From Pontiella agarivorans (GTDB lineage: Bacteria > Verrucomicrobiota > Kiritimatiellia > Kiritimatiellales > Pontiellaceae): a stretch of DNA of 64,000 nt. The stretch spans positions 372,001 through 436,000 of the forward strand of contig NZ_JARVCO010000002.1 of NCBI RefSeq assembly GCF_034531395.1. The letters run 5' to 3'. Positions within the stretch are counted from its first letter, which is position 1. The number at the start of each line of letters is the position of its first letter. The translations under genes were made by a program, and so were the position numbers. This document shows, piece by piece, positions 44,378 through 52,825 of the stretch. The notes below the pieces were generated by a model that was not told the origin of the DNA, ran no database searches, and saw only the letters and a program-made list of their open reading frames with translations.

Positions 44378-46075
44378 GTGTTTATTAACCGTACAAAGCT
44401 GATCCTCCTGTTAAGTGCTGTTGCGCTGTTTGCGGTGTATTTTCTGACGGCGCCGCAGAACCATTCCGAGGCGGAGGATGTGTATGATTTTGCGTGCTGG
44501 GTGGAACAGGGGACGTTCGCGGATCAGGCGGGGGTGAACCGGGTGTTGGCGCTTCCAATGTTTGGATGGACATACCGTATCGCGCAACTGGCGGGATATT
44601 CGGGGCGCGCGTTTCCGTTTATGATTTTCCTGAACCGAATGCTGGCGGTCGGGTGTGTGGTGCTGTTTTGGAAAATGCTGTGGGCGGCATTTTCCGGCAA
44701 AGCGCATGGGGGGGCAGGCGTCAGAGTGGGCAAACAAGCATCGGAAGATGAAGATGTTGAAACCGTCAAACTTCCAACTCCAAACGTCAAGCTCCCAGCA
44801 GCCTTGCTGCTGGCTTTCAGTTACGGTTTCTGGCGTTATGCGAACGAGGCGGAAACCTATATTCTTGCGGCTTTCTTAGTGCTTGGGGCCTGGTGCTTTT
44901 GTTTAGGGGATAAGGTGTGGTGGTGTATTGCAGTATCGGCCTTGGGCTGCCTGGTACATCTGTTGAATGCCGTTCCGCTGTTGCTGATTATTCCGCTGTA
45001 TTATCTGCTTTCCAGCGATTGGAAAAAAGCGCTGCTGCACGGTGTCGCCACGGGGCTCCTGGTTTTGGCGGGCTATTTGATCTGTTCGCCGTGGCTGGAT
45101 TTTTCGGAGCTGGGTGCGCAGCATCATGCGGCGGAGGGCGGGCTGGGGCTGAAGAACGGTCTGCGGGGAATGATTGCTTTCGGGCAATGTGTGCTTTCGG
45201 CTAATTTTCTTTTCGGGTTTGAGGAGTTTAGGGAAATGCTGTCGGACTTCTTCCCGTCGCGGATGTTGGGAGAAGAATTTTATATGGCCTCAAAGATGCC
45301 GGGGTGGATTCCGGTTGCCGGAGTGGCGACGTTGTCGTTGTTTGCAGTTTGTGGTTTGTGGTTGGGGTGTGAGTGGGCCTTGGGCTTTAGGCGCTGGGCT
45401 ACGGAAAAGGAGGGGGTTAATCGAGGCTCTGAGATTGAAGCTAAAAAGGGGGATAAGCCGCTACTCGCTAACTCCAAACTTTCTGCTTCAAACCTCAAAC
45501 CGCTGACTTTGTCAGCGATCGTCTGGTTTTTACTTTATGGGGTGGCGGTGATCCGTACGGAGGCGGGGAGTCCGGAGCTGTGGATTATGGCGCTGATTCC
45601 ATGCTGGCTTCTGTTTTCATCCCTTCTGCGTGGACGCGTGGGTTGGATTTTAGTCTTTTGTCTGTTCGCTCATAATCTGATTGCAGGGATGCTTCCTGTA
45701 CGCTCTGAACGATCGGATTATCATGCACAGAAGAGTAAATGGCTGCTGGAACATACGACGCGGGAGGATCTGATCCTGACCAGTTATGAGCCGATCCTTA
45801 TTTTTTACCTTAATTATTTTGCCGACGCGGAAGTGCGGGTTTCGAGCAGCGATTCCTTTGAAGAGTTGGATGAAAGACTTGGTTTGATAGAAGGCAATGC
45901 CTATGCTGTGGATACATTTTTTCAGCCGTTGGAATCGATGAAATGCCGATCACCGGAAATGTATGACCGTATGGTAAAGATCGGGAAGCGGATGCGCGCA
46001 CGGTTTGAGTTGGTGAAAAAGGATGAATTCGGCGGGATCTATCAATACATGGGAGACAGGGAGAGTAATGAGTAA
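44378..46075 (+). CDS. GT-C-like integral membrane protein
   Basis: The 565-residue protein starts at GTG 44378. About ten or more hydrophobic segments are visible. After the first comes 'NHSEAEDVYDFACWVEQG', an acidic loop in the position of the catalytic loop of GT-C glycosyltransferases. 'FSYGFWRYANEAETYILAAFL' resembles the DUF2723/PMT region. It probably uses a polyprenyl-phosphate sugar donor. Two in-frame low-complexity inserts (44763-44796 and 45467-45506) encode 'KLPTPNVKLP' and 'NSKLSASNLKPLT'. It overlaps the next gene by 8 bp. Confidence 0.7.
   Translation: MFINRTKLILLLSAVALFAVYFLTAPQNHSEAEDVYDFACWVEQGTFADQAGVNRVLALPMFGWTYRIAQLAGYSGRAFPFMIFLNRMLAVGCVVLFWKMLWAAFSGKAHGGAGVRVGKQASEDEDVETVKLPTPNVKLPAALLLAFSYGFWRYANEAETYILAAFLVLGAWCFCLGDKVWWCIAVSALGCLVHLLNAVPLLLIIPLYYLLSSDWKKALLHGVATGLLVLAGYLICSPWLDFSELGAQHHAAEGGLGLKNGLRGMIAFGQCVLSANFLFGFEEFREMLSDFFPSRMLGEEFYMASKMPGWIPVAGVATLSLFAVCGLWLGCEWALGFRRWATEKEGVNRGSEIEAKKGDKPLLANSKLSASNLKPLTLSAIVWFLLYGVAVIRTEAGSPELWIMALIPCWLLFSSLLRGRVGWILVFCLFAHNLIAGMLPVRSERSDYHAQKSKWLLEHTTREDLILTSYEPILIFYLNYFADAEVRVSSSDSFEELDERLGLIEGNAYAVDTFFQPLESMKCRSPEMYDRMVKIGKRMRARFELVKKDEFGGIYQYMGDRESNE
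44763..44796. repeat. In-frame CAAACT-type micro-repeat in the GT-C-like gene
   Basis: The sequence reads CCGTCAAACTTCCAACTCCAAACGTC and onward, a match in style to the right arm at 18817-18846. It encodes 'VKLPTPNVKLP' in frame within a hydrophilic loop. Confidence 0.5.
45467..45506. repeat. Second in-frame CAAACT-type micro-repeat in the GT-C-like gene
   Basis: CTAACTCCAAACTTTCTGC then TTCAAACCTCAAACCGCTGAC lies in frame. A G/T-rich counterpart (GCAGTTTGTGGTTTGTGG, from about 45344) lies upstream, so this may be another inverted-repeat pair, with about 120 bp between arms. Confidence 0.5.
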
Positions 46076-47042
46076 GATTCTGATAACCGGTGGGGCCGGT
46101 TTTGTAGGACGGCATTTTATACAGCGACTGCTGCCGGAAGGGCATGAAATTCATTGCGTTGATCTTCTGGAACCGCTGAGCGGTGCAATCGATCCGAAAG
46201 ACTGGCCGCTTTTCCAGCCTTTGGAATTCGAGAATTTCCATTTCTATGCGGAGGATTGTCGGGACTGGTTCAAAAATCATCAGGATACAGATTTTGACTA
46301 TGCCTATCATCTGGCCGCCATGGTGGGCGGACGGGCTATGATTGAAAATAATCCGTTGGCTGTGGCGGACGATCTGTCGATCGACGCGGAATATTGGCAG
46401 TGGGCGGCTAAAACAAACCCCGGAAAAACCATTGTTTTCAGCTCCAGTGCGGCGTATCCGGTTCATCTGCAGCGGCCGGATCATTATGTGTTGCTTAAGG
46501 AGGATATGATTTCGTTCGACGAGCATCTGGGAATGCCGGATATGACGTATGGCTGGGCGAAACTGACGCATGAATATTGTGCGCGGTTGGCTTATGAGAA
46601 GCATGATCTGAAGTCGGTGAGCTACCGCCCGTTTTCCGGGTACGGTGAGGATCAGGATGACACCTATCCGTTTCCCAGCATTTGTAAACGGGTGTTGGAA
46701 AACAGAGGGGCACCCGAAATCGGGGTTTGGGGGACGGGCCGTCAGATGCGGGATTTTATTCATATTGACGACTGTGTGACGGGAGTCCTGAAAACCATGG
46801 ATCAGATCGATGACGGTTCGGCGATCAATCTTTCAACCGGGATATTTACCAGCTTTGTGGATTTTGTAAAAACAGCTTCGGATATTCTGGGTTTTAATCC
46901 TGAAGTAAAAGGCACCAGCAATACCCCTGAAGGGGTGTTTGCGCGGGGGGGCGATACGGCCCTGCAGAATAAACTGGGGTTTGAATATTCTCTGTCTTTT
47001 CGGGAAGGCATTGAGCGGGCATTGAACTGTTTTTCGAAATGA
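46068..47042 (+). CDS. NAD-dependent sugar epimerase/dehydratase
   Basis: ATG 46068 is chosen because the family N-terminus 'KILITGGAGFVGRHFIQRL' begins there, giving 324 residues. The extended SDR protein has GGAGFVG, 'YHLAAMVGGRAMIENNP', 'VFSSSAAYPVHLQ', the catalytic 'YGWAKLTHEY', and 'GTGRQMRDFIHIDDCV'. Overall it resembles GDP-mannose epimerase or UDP-sugar epimerase types. The substrate cannot be fixed. It overlaps its neighbours by 8 and 4 bp. Confidence 0.85.
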   Translation: MSKILITGGAGFVGRHFIQRLLPEGHEIHCVDLLEPLSGAIDPKDWPLFQPLEFENFHFYAEDCRDWFKNHQDTDFDYAYHLAAMVGGRAMIENNPLAVADDLSIDAEYWQWAAKTNPGKTIVFSSSAAYPVHLQRPDHYVLLKEDMISFDEHLGMPDMTYGWAKLTHEYCARLAYEKHDLKSVSYRPFSGYGEDQDDTYPFPSICKRVLENRGAPEIGVWGTGRQMRDFIHIDDCVTGVLKTMDQIDDGSAINLSTGIFTSFVDFVKTASDILGFNPEVKGTSNTPEGVFARGGDTALQNKLGFEYSLSFREGIERALNCFSK

Positions 47043-49219
47043 GTGCGTTGGTCTTAATTATTTTAACCGTACTGACGTTCCTGCTCTACGGCGTGATGGG
47101 GCAGGATAAGAGTCTGTTGCTGGGGCCCGTTTTTGTGGTCGGACTGTTTGCGGTGGCGGCGGCGCTGCTGCGGGGTGCCGCGGAGGCATTCCAGCGGAAG
47201 GAGGCCGGCGGAGGTGCTGTGAAACTGCCGGTTTCGTCGAGTCTGTGGATCCTTTTCTTCCTGTGGGGCGCGGCGATGGTGCCGGAGGCGCTGATGACCT
47301 TTGAGGCCAAAATACGGATGCTGTTTTTCGCAACGGTGATCGGTTCGTTTATGGTCTGGGGGCGGGAGTTTACGGCATTCAAGGACAGTCGTATCATGCT
47401 CGGCGGGCTGATTTTTATGGTCATGCTGTTGGCACTTTACGGCATGATTATTCATTTTAAATCGCCGATGTCCATACTCTGGACGGAACGGTATACGGAT
47501 CATTATCTGACTTCTTCAAAACGGCTGGCTTCGACCTATATCTGTCCGAACCATTTTGCGCATTTGATGCAGATGTTGCTGCCGTTCTGTCTGGCGTTGC
47601 TGTTTATTCCCCAGAGCGGGATCTATCTTAAAATTCTGGCGGCGTACAGTTTTGTGGCGATGCTGCCGCCGCTGTTTCTGACGGAGTCGCGGGCGGGCTG
47701 GCTGGGCAGTATCGCCGGGGTCGGGGTTGTGCTTTGTCTGATGGCGCTGCGGAAAAGTAAAAAACTGTTTGCGGGTCTGGTGGTTCTGGTTCCGCTCTGT
47801 TCGGTGCTGTTGCTTGTTGGGGCATGGCGTTATTCGGAGACCTTCCAGCGGCGCATGGAGCCGGTAGTGGAATTTCTGGAGGGGCAGGCCAGCGGAGGAA
47901 TCGGCAGTGATTCGCCGGATTTCCGGCCGCAGACCTGGATGGATACGCTGGATATGATCTCGGCGAATCCAATGACCGGATACGGGCCGGGATCCTATCG
48001 GTATGCCTATCCGGAATTCAGAAAGCGTTTTAAGGGCAAGAGAATACTGACGGGGCATCCGCATAATGAATATCTGGAACTGGCTTCCGAATTCGGACTT
48101 ATCGGTTTTGCGTTGTTTGCATTGGCCTGGCTGTGGGGCGGTATCTGGGTACTGGTGAAATCGCTGCGGGCCGAGGAAACGCGCCATGCCTTTATGGGTT
48201 TTGCGTTTCTCGGGGCGGTGGCCGGTACGATGGTACATTCATTCTTCGATTTCCAAATGCATGTTTTCCCGAATGCGATGATATTGGCCTTGTTGGCGGC
48301 GCTGGCCATAGGGCCGATTGCGGGATCGGACCGCAGATCGAAAAAAGCGCATCGGCGCAGGAAAAAGCGGGCTGAGCACAGTGCTGCGGATGATGGGGCG
48401 GAAACCGGGATTGAAGCTTCGGAAAAAAGGCGGGTTCGGCCTGACTGGCTGTGCGGTGTTTTTCAGGGCGCGCTGGCTTTGGGATTTGTGGTATTGGCGA
48501 TCGCCGCTGTGCCGGTGATGGGATCGGCTTTTTTTAATGCGTCGGGGGCGCAGAAAGTGGAGGGAAAAATTCCGCAGATGCAGTCGCCCGGACAGACTGA
48601 AGCCTATTATCAATTGGCGGTGAAATTATCCCCGGATAACTGGCGGGCCTATCGTGGACTGGGCCGCATTGTTCATGAGCGACGGCGGCATTGTCTGGTC
48701 CCTGAAGAAAAAACCGCGTTGGCGCAGCAGGAAAAAATGTGGTTTGAAAAGGCGGTGCAGTTTAATCCGAAGGATCCGGAATCGCTTGTTGCACTGGGGC
48801 GCACCTTGACATTTCTAAGCCGGTATCGCGGGGTTGGAATGCCGCATAGCAGGCCGCCGGATACCGAACTGGAGTCGAAAGGGTTGAGTTTGATTCAGGA
48901 GGCATGTAATTACCGCAAATTTAATGACGAATACTGGTGGATTCTCGGGGTTGAACTGCGGCGGGCGGGAAAATATGACGCTGCGCTCGATGCATTCCGG
49001 TATATGGAGACGGTGCGGCGGACCCGGTCGTCCCGTACAAATATCCAATGGTTGGAAAAGCGGCTGCGTAACGGGGACGAACCGGCCCCGGATCCAAGGC
49101 CCGTGGACTCGGTAAAGAAAATCGATGTGCAGTCGGTCATTGAACAGTTTTCAACCGCACCCGGTAATACTCAAAAAGATCAGTCGCTTGATGATCTTTT
49201 CGAACTGATGGAACAGTAA
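47039..49219 (+). CDS. O-antigen ligase-like protein with C-terminal TPR region
   Basis: The 726-residue protein has about 12 hydrophobic segments (residues 1-430). It carries the Wzy_C signature 'LTESRAGWLGSIAGVGVVL' and the periplasmic 'NPMTGYGPGSYRYAYPEFRKRF...LTGHPHNEYLELASEFGLIGFALF' with the conserved H-NxYLE-like motif. A basic stretch (KKAHRRRKKR) follows, then one further membrane segment and a TPR-like soluble end ('YYQLAVKLSPDNWRAYRGLGRI', 'AVQFNPKDPESLVALGRTL'). It could transfer the finished polymer to an acceptor, or be a second polymerase. Confidence 0.83.
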   Translation: MSALVLIILTVLTFLLYGVMGQDKSLLLGPVFVVGLFAVAAALLRGAAEAFQRKEAGGGAVKLPVSSSLWILFFLWGAAMVPEALMTFEAKIRMLFFATVIGSFMVWGREFTAFKDSRIMLGGLIFMVMLLALYGMIIHFKSPMSILWTERYTDHYLTSSKRLASTYICPNHFAHLMQMLLPFCLALLFIPQSGIYLKILAAYSFVAMLPPLFLTESRAGWLGSIAGVGVVLCLMALRKSKKLFAGLVVLVPLCSVLLLVGAWRYSETFQRRMEPVVEFLEGQASGGIGSDSPDFRPQTWMDTLDMISANPMTGYGPGSYRYAYPEFRKRFKGKRILTGHPHNEYLELASEFGLIGFALFALAWLWGGIWVLVKSLRAEETRHAFMGFAFLGAVAGTMVHSFFDFQMHVFPNAMILALLAALAIGPIAGSDRRSKKAHRRRKKRAEHSAADDGAETGIEASEKRRVRPDWLCGVFQGALALGFVVLAIAAVPVMGSAFFNASGAQKVEGKIPQMQSPGQTEAYYQLAVKLSPDNWRAYRGLGRIVHERRRHCLVPEEKTALAQQEKMWFEKAVQFNPKDPESLVALGRTLTFLSRYRGVGMPHSRPPDTELESKGLSLIQEACNYRKFNDEYWWILGVELRRAGKYDAALDAFRYMETVRRTRSSRTNIQWLEKRLRNGDEPAPDPRPVDSVKKIDVQSVIEQFSTAPGNTQKDQSLDDLFELMEQ

Positions 49220-49303
49220 GTGCTAAAAAACGATCCCGACAAAGAAAGGGCTAGTATTATTTGCTAGTTTGGTGCACGGTTTTCCATATTAAAGGGAGTT
49301 CAT

Positions 49304-50737
49304 TTGAAGAGTAGTGTTGTTAATGTCGATTCGGCGGGCGTGAAGCCGGCGAACTATTATCGGCGGGCCATATTCAATGCCATGTCCGTGGCGCTGTCTG
49401 ATACGCTGGTTGTAGCGGTTTCTGTGATTATCGCGAAGTTGCTGCTGCTTTGGATCAATGGACTTCCTTTCGCACTCGGTCACAGCTATCTGATTATTCC
49501 GGTATGGCTGCTTATTGCGATGATTTCACGACTCCTGCCCGGTTGGGGCATCGGCGTGGTGGATGAACTTCGACGAATTCAATGCGCTCTTTTCCTCATG
49601 TTTGCGGTGATATTGATTGCCACGTTTTTATCCCAGAAGACATTTGTACAGAGTCGTATTGTCTTCCTGTTCACCTATCTGTTCAGTGCTGTTCTGATTC
49701 CGCTGGGACGGGCGGCCATGCGGGGTTTGGTGATTCGTTGCTCAGAGTGGGGGGTTCCGGTTTCCATTTACGGGGACCGCAGATCGGTGGCCACGGTGAT
49801 TAATGCACTGCGTGCAGAGCCGGGACTGGGCTACATTCCTTCGGCCATATTTTCAGACGAGGTAGCCCAGGGGTCGGTCATCAGCGGGGTTTCGGTTCGG
49901 GGGAATTTGCATAACATCACCAGCCGGGCTCCGGTGGCTATCGTGACCACGGGGATGCAACGCTCCAGACATCAGGTCGTTAAAATTCTTGAAGGGCCGC
50001 TGGGGTATTACCGCCGGGTTATCCTGATTCCGGACCTCGAAGATGCGCCTTCGCTGTGGGTAACTCCCCGCGATTTGCAGGGAATCCTCGGTTTGGAAAT
50101 TACGAAAAATCTCCTGAATCCGTTTGCCCGGTTTTTTAAACGGCTAATGGATCTGCTTCTGGTGTTTGGAACAGCGCCGTTGTGGGGGCCGCTGATGTTT
50201 GTGCTGTATATGCTGATTTGGCTGGAGGATCGGAAAAATCCGATTTTTCTGCAGGAGCGCGTCGGCCGGACAGGGGGCACATTCAGAACGGTAAAGTTCC
50301 GGACGATGGTGCCGAATGCCGAACGGGTACTCGAACGAGCCCTGAAAAAGGATGCGGCGTTGAAGGCGGAGTGGGAGCAGCATTTTAAACTGAAGAGGGA
50401 TCCGCGGATTACAACGGTCGGAAATTTTCTCCGTAAAACCTCGTTGGATGAAATTCCGCAGTTGCTGAATGTGCTTCGCGGAACGATGTCGCTGGTGGGG
50501 CCGCGGCCGTTGCCCAAATACCATTTTGATGAACTGCCCGAACAGGTCCGTTTTCTTCGCGACAAAGTTCAGCCGGGTATTACCGGTCTCTGGCAGGTTT
50601 CCGGTCGCAGTGAAGCCGGTACCGCCGGCATGGAAAAATGGGACCCGTATTATGTGCGGAACTGGTCGATCTGGCTTGATGTCGTGATTATCTTCCGCAC
50701 CTTCAAGGCCGTCTTTAAGCAGGAAGGCGCGTATTAA
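49304..50737 (+). CDS. Polyprenyl-phosphate sugar-phosphotransferase (WcaJ/WbaP type)
   Basis: This initiating enzyme puts the first sugar-1-phosphate on undecaprenyl phosphate. The 477-residue protein starts at TTG 49304 after aaagggagtt. Four N-terminal membrane segments and a Rossmann-like middle are followed by the bac_transf catalytic domain (about 285-477). Motifs seen are 'FKRLMDLLLVFG', 'FLQERVGRTGGTFRTVKFRTM', 'DPRITTVGNFLRKTSLDEIPQLLNVLRGTMSLVGPRPL' and 'PGITGLWQVSGRS'. It marks the downstream end of the assembly genes and meets a convergent gene. Confidence 0.93.
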   Translation: MKSSVVNVDSAGVKPANYYRRAIFNAMSVALSDTLVVAVSVIIAKLLLLWINGLPFALGHSYLIIPVWLLIAMISRLLPGWGIGVVDELRRIQCALFLMFAVILIATFLSQKTFVQSRIVFLFTYLFSAVLIPLGRAAMRGLVIRCSEWGVPVSIYGDRRSVATVINALRAEPGLGYIPSAIFSDEVAQGSVISGVSVRGNLHNITSRAPVAIVTTGMQRSRHQVVKILEGPLGYYRRVILIPDLEDAPSLWVTPRDLQGILGLEITKNLLNPFARFFKRLMDLLLVFGTAPLWGPLMFVLYMLIWLEDRKNPIFLQERVGRTGGTFRTVKFRTMVPNAERVLERALKKDAALKAEWEQHFKLKRDPRITTVGNFLRKTSLDEIPQLLNVLRGTMSLVGPRPLPKYHFDELPEQVRFLRDKVQPGITGLWQVSGRSEAGTAGMEKWDPYYVRNWSIWLDVVIIFRTFKAVFKQEGAY

Positions 50738-50784
50738 CGGCGGTTAGGTGTTGTGACGGTATGGAAAAAACCGGCAACCAACGT

Positions 50785-52707
50785 TTAGCTGTTCTGATAA
50801 TCAATCAGGGTCTGGCGGTAGTCTTCCGGATTGCCGATATCAAAACGCCGACCTTTAATCCGCAACCCCAGAAAGCCCTCTTCCTGTCGCAACCGGTCGA
50901 GACACGAAGTCAGCTGAAAAGCTCCACCCTCGCGGACATTGCGGGAAATGTGATCTTCCAGCAGCTGGAAGATGTGCGGGGTGAGAATATACTGCCCGAA
51001 TATGGCCAGAAAATGGCCTTCGGGGACGCCTTGCGTGTCGAGATGTTTCCGGGCATATTCCACCGACGGTTTTTCCACAAATTCCGTGATTGAAAGCATA
51101 TCGCAGTCGGATTCCCAGATGCCGGTGGCACAGCCGAAGTGTTTGATTTTTTCTTCGGGGGTTTCCCGCAGACCGACGACGCTGCGGCCGGTTTTTTCAT
51201 ACACTTCAATCAACTGCTGAATGCAGGGTTTGTCCGTTTCCGAAGCAAAGAGGTGGTCGCCCAGCATCAGAATAAACGGCTCATTACCCACCCATTCTCT
51301 GGCGGAGTAAACGGCGTGGCCGAAGCCTTCCTGGCCATCCTGAACGATCAACGATACTCTATTGCCAATGTCCATGATGTGCTGCATATAGCGCTGATCT
51401 TCCTGCGGCAGTTTCTGCAGGTGCTCGATCGGAAGTCGCTGGTGAAAAAAGTCTTCGAACAGTTCGCGGTCCGACTCCTGAATCACAATGCCGACCTCGT
51501 CGATTCCGGCGTTCAGTACCTGTTCCACAATCACCATAATGACCGGTTTGGCGCGGCCGTCGCGATCGATGATCGGGAACATCTCTTTTTTCAGCGTTTT
51601 GGAAGAGGGGAAAAGCTGGTCGCCGAAACCGGCTGCGGGGATGAGGGCTTTGCGAAGCTGGTTGACCGAATCAATATCCAGTTTCATACAGGGCATCTGC
51701 AGGTCGCGCTCGATAATTTCAATCACGGTGTTCTGCGCGTCGGAATCTTTCACCAGAAACTGCGCGGTGCCGTCCCCCTGAGAGCCGACGCCTTTCCCCC
51801 CGAGAATGTGTTTTTGAATGGGTTCATAGTTCAGCAGTTTGTGAAGTACGGGTGACGTCAGCTGGGAAGGACAGGCCGGTTGCAGGTGCTCATCAAATTT
51901 CGCCTGGGCTTCGGTCATCAGTTTTCCGACGGTTTCGGCATCTCCCTGCCGGATGGCTTCTGCGGCCCGGGTATTGAGGTCGGAATTAATCGGCCCGAGA
52001 TATTCCTGAACTTTTTCCTGCATTTCATTTTCAGCAAACGGATAGCACTGGTTCAGTTTGGCGAGAATTTCGACCGTATCCTTGTGGGCTTTCAGGTCCA
52101 CAATCACATAGTGCAGCGGGGCGGGAACATTCAGTTCTTCCACATCGAGCCGGTCGCCGTCGAACGTCATTTTAATGGGGCGGTTTCCGTAAGCGCATCC
52201 CTGGTCGAGCCGGCCGCAGCGCGATGGGGTGGTGATCTCGCCGAGATAGGCATATTCCATTTCTCCGCGCACCGTCATCTTCAGGTCATAAATCCGGTTG
52301 AACGCGCGGGCCACGAGTACTGTAATGGCGGCTGATGAGGAGAGTCCTTTCTGAACCGGAAGGTCGGTATGATAGTTGTCAATCTCCAGGCCGCGAACCC
52401 GGTAGTGCGTCAGAATCTGATACGCCACGCCGGCGGCATAGCTTGCAAAACCGCCCTTGACCGCCTCGTTCAGCAACGCTTCGCGCTCCATGGGGAGCTC
52501 TATGGTTTCCGCGCGGCGGCCGTCTTCAAAACAGGCTTTGAGGATCAGTTTGTCCGGATGCGGTTTGGCTTCGGCATAAAGCCCCTGGTTCGTGCCCACA
52601 ATCAGTGCGGTGCCTTTTTCGATGTCTGCATTGACGCGGCGGTAACCGCCGGCCCAGTCGGAGTGCTCGCCGAAAAGGCAGATTCTGCCCGGAACAAAAA
52701 GTTTCAT
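50785..52707 (-). CDS. GHMP sugar kinase / nucleotidyltransferase fusion
   Basis: The 640-residue protein has an N-terminal GHMP kinase ('GRICLFGEHSDWAGGYRR' at 7-24; phosphate-binding 'GLSSSAA' at 121-127; 'GKGVGSQGDG' near 304-313). A GalU-like nucleotidyltransferase begins at about 350 ('ALIPAAGFGDQLFPSSK'). In the second half the hallmark GxGTR reads GFGDQ (360-364), lacking the conserved Thr-Arg, although 'KEMFPI', 'LGDHLF' and 'FVEKP' are retained. The order kinase-then-transferase is opposite to the Bacteroides fucose enzyme Fkp. It could salvage a free sugar to a nucleotide sugar, but the altered motif leaves the second activity open. Confidence 0.8.
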   Translation of the reverse strand: MKLFVPGRICLFGEHSDWAGGYRRVNADIEKGTALIVGTNQGLYAEAKPHPDKLILKACFEDGRRAETIELPMEREALLNEAVKGGFASYAAGVAYQILTHYRVRGLEIDNYHTDLPVQKGLSSSAAITVLVARAFNRIYDLKMTVRGEMEYAYLGEITTPSRCGRLDQGCAYGNRPIKMTFDGDRLDVEELNVPAPLHYVIVDLKAHKDTVEILAKLNQCYPFAENEMQEKVQEYLGPINSDLNTRAAEAIRQGDAETVGKLMTEAQAKFDEHLQPACPSQLTSPVLHKLLNYEPIQKHILGGKGVGSQGDGTAQFLVKDSDAQNTVIEIIERDLQMPCMKLDIDSVNQLRKALIPAAGFGDQLFPSSKTLKKEMFPIIDRDGRAKPVIMVIVEQVLNAGIDEVGIVIQESDRELFEDFFHQRLPIEHLQKLPQEDQRYMQHIMDIGNRVSLIVQDGQEGFGHAVYSAREWVGNEPFILMLGDHLFASETDKPCIQQLIEVYEKTGRSVVGLRETPEEKIKHFGCATGIWESDCDMLSITEFVEKPSVEYARKHLDTQGVPEGHFLAIFGQYILTPHIFQLLEDHISRNVREGGAFQLTSCLDRLRQEEGFLGLRIKGRRFDIGNPEDYRQTLIDYQNS

Positions 52708-52747
52708 ACTATTCCCCTTACTTAAAGGTGTCCATTTAAGCCATGGT

Positions 52748-52764
52748 TTTCCAAGGGTTGGAAG
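52748..52764. repeat. Intergenic palindrome TTTCCA-N5-TGGAAG
   Basis: TTTCCAAGGGTTGGAAG lies in the divergent gap between the kinase-fusion gene (minus) and the deaminase gene (plus), 41 bp and 62 bp from their respective start codons. Confidence 0.65.
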
Positions 52765-52825
52765 TCAAAAGGAGAATGACTATTGGCCGGGGGATGTCTA
52801 GAGTTGCGTCCGATGGGAGAAAGCG

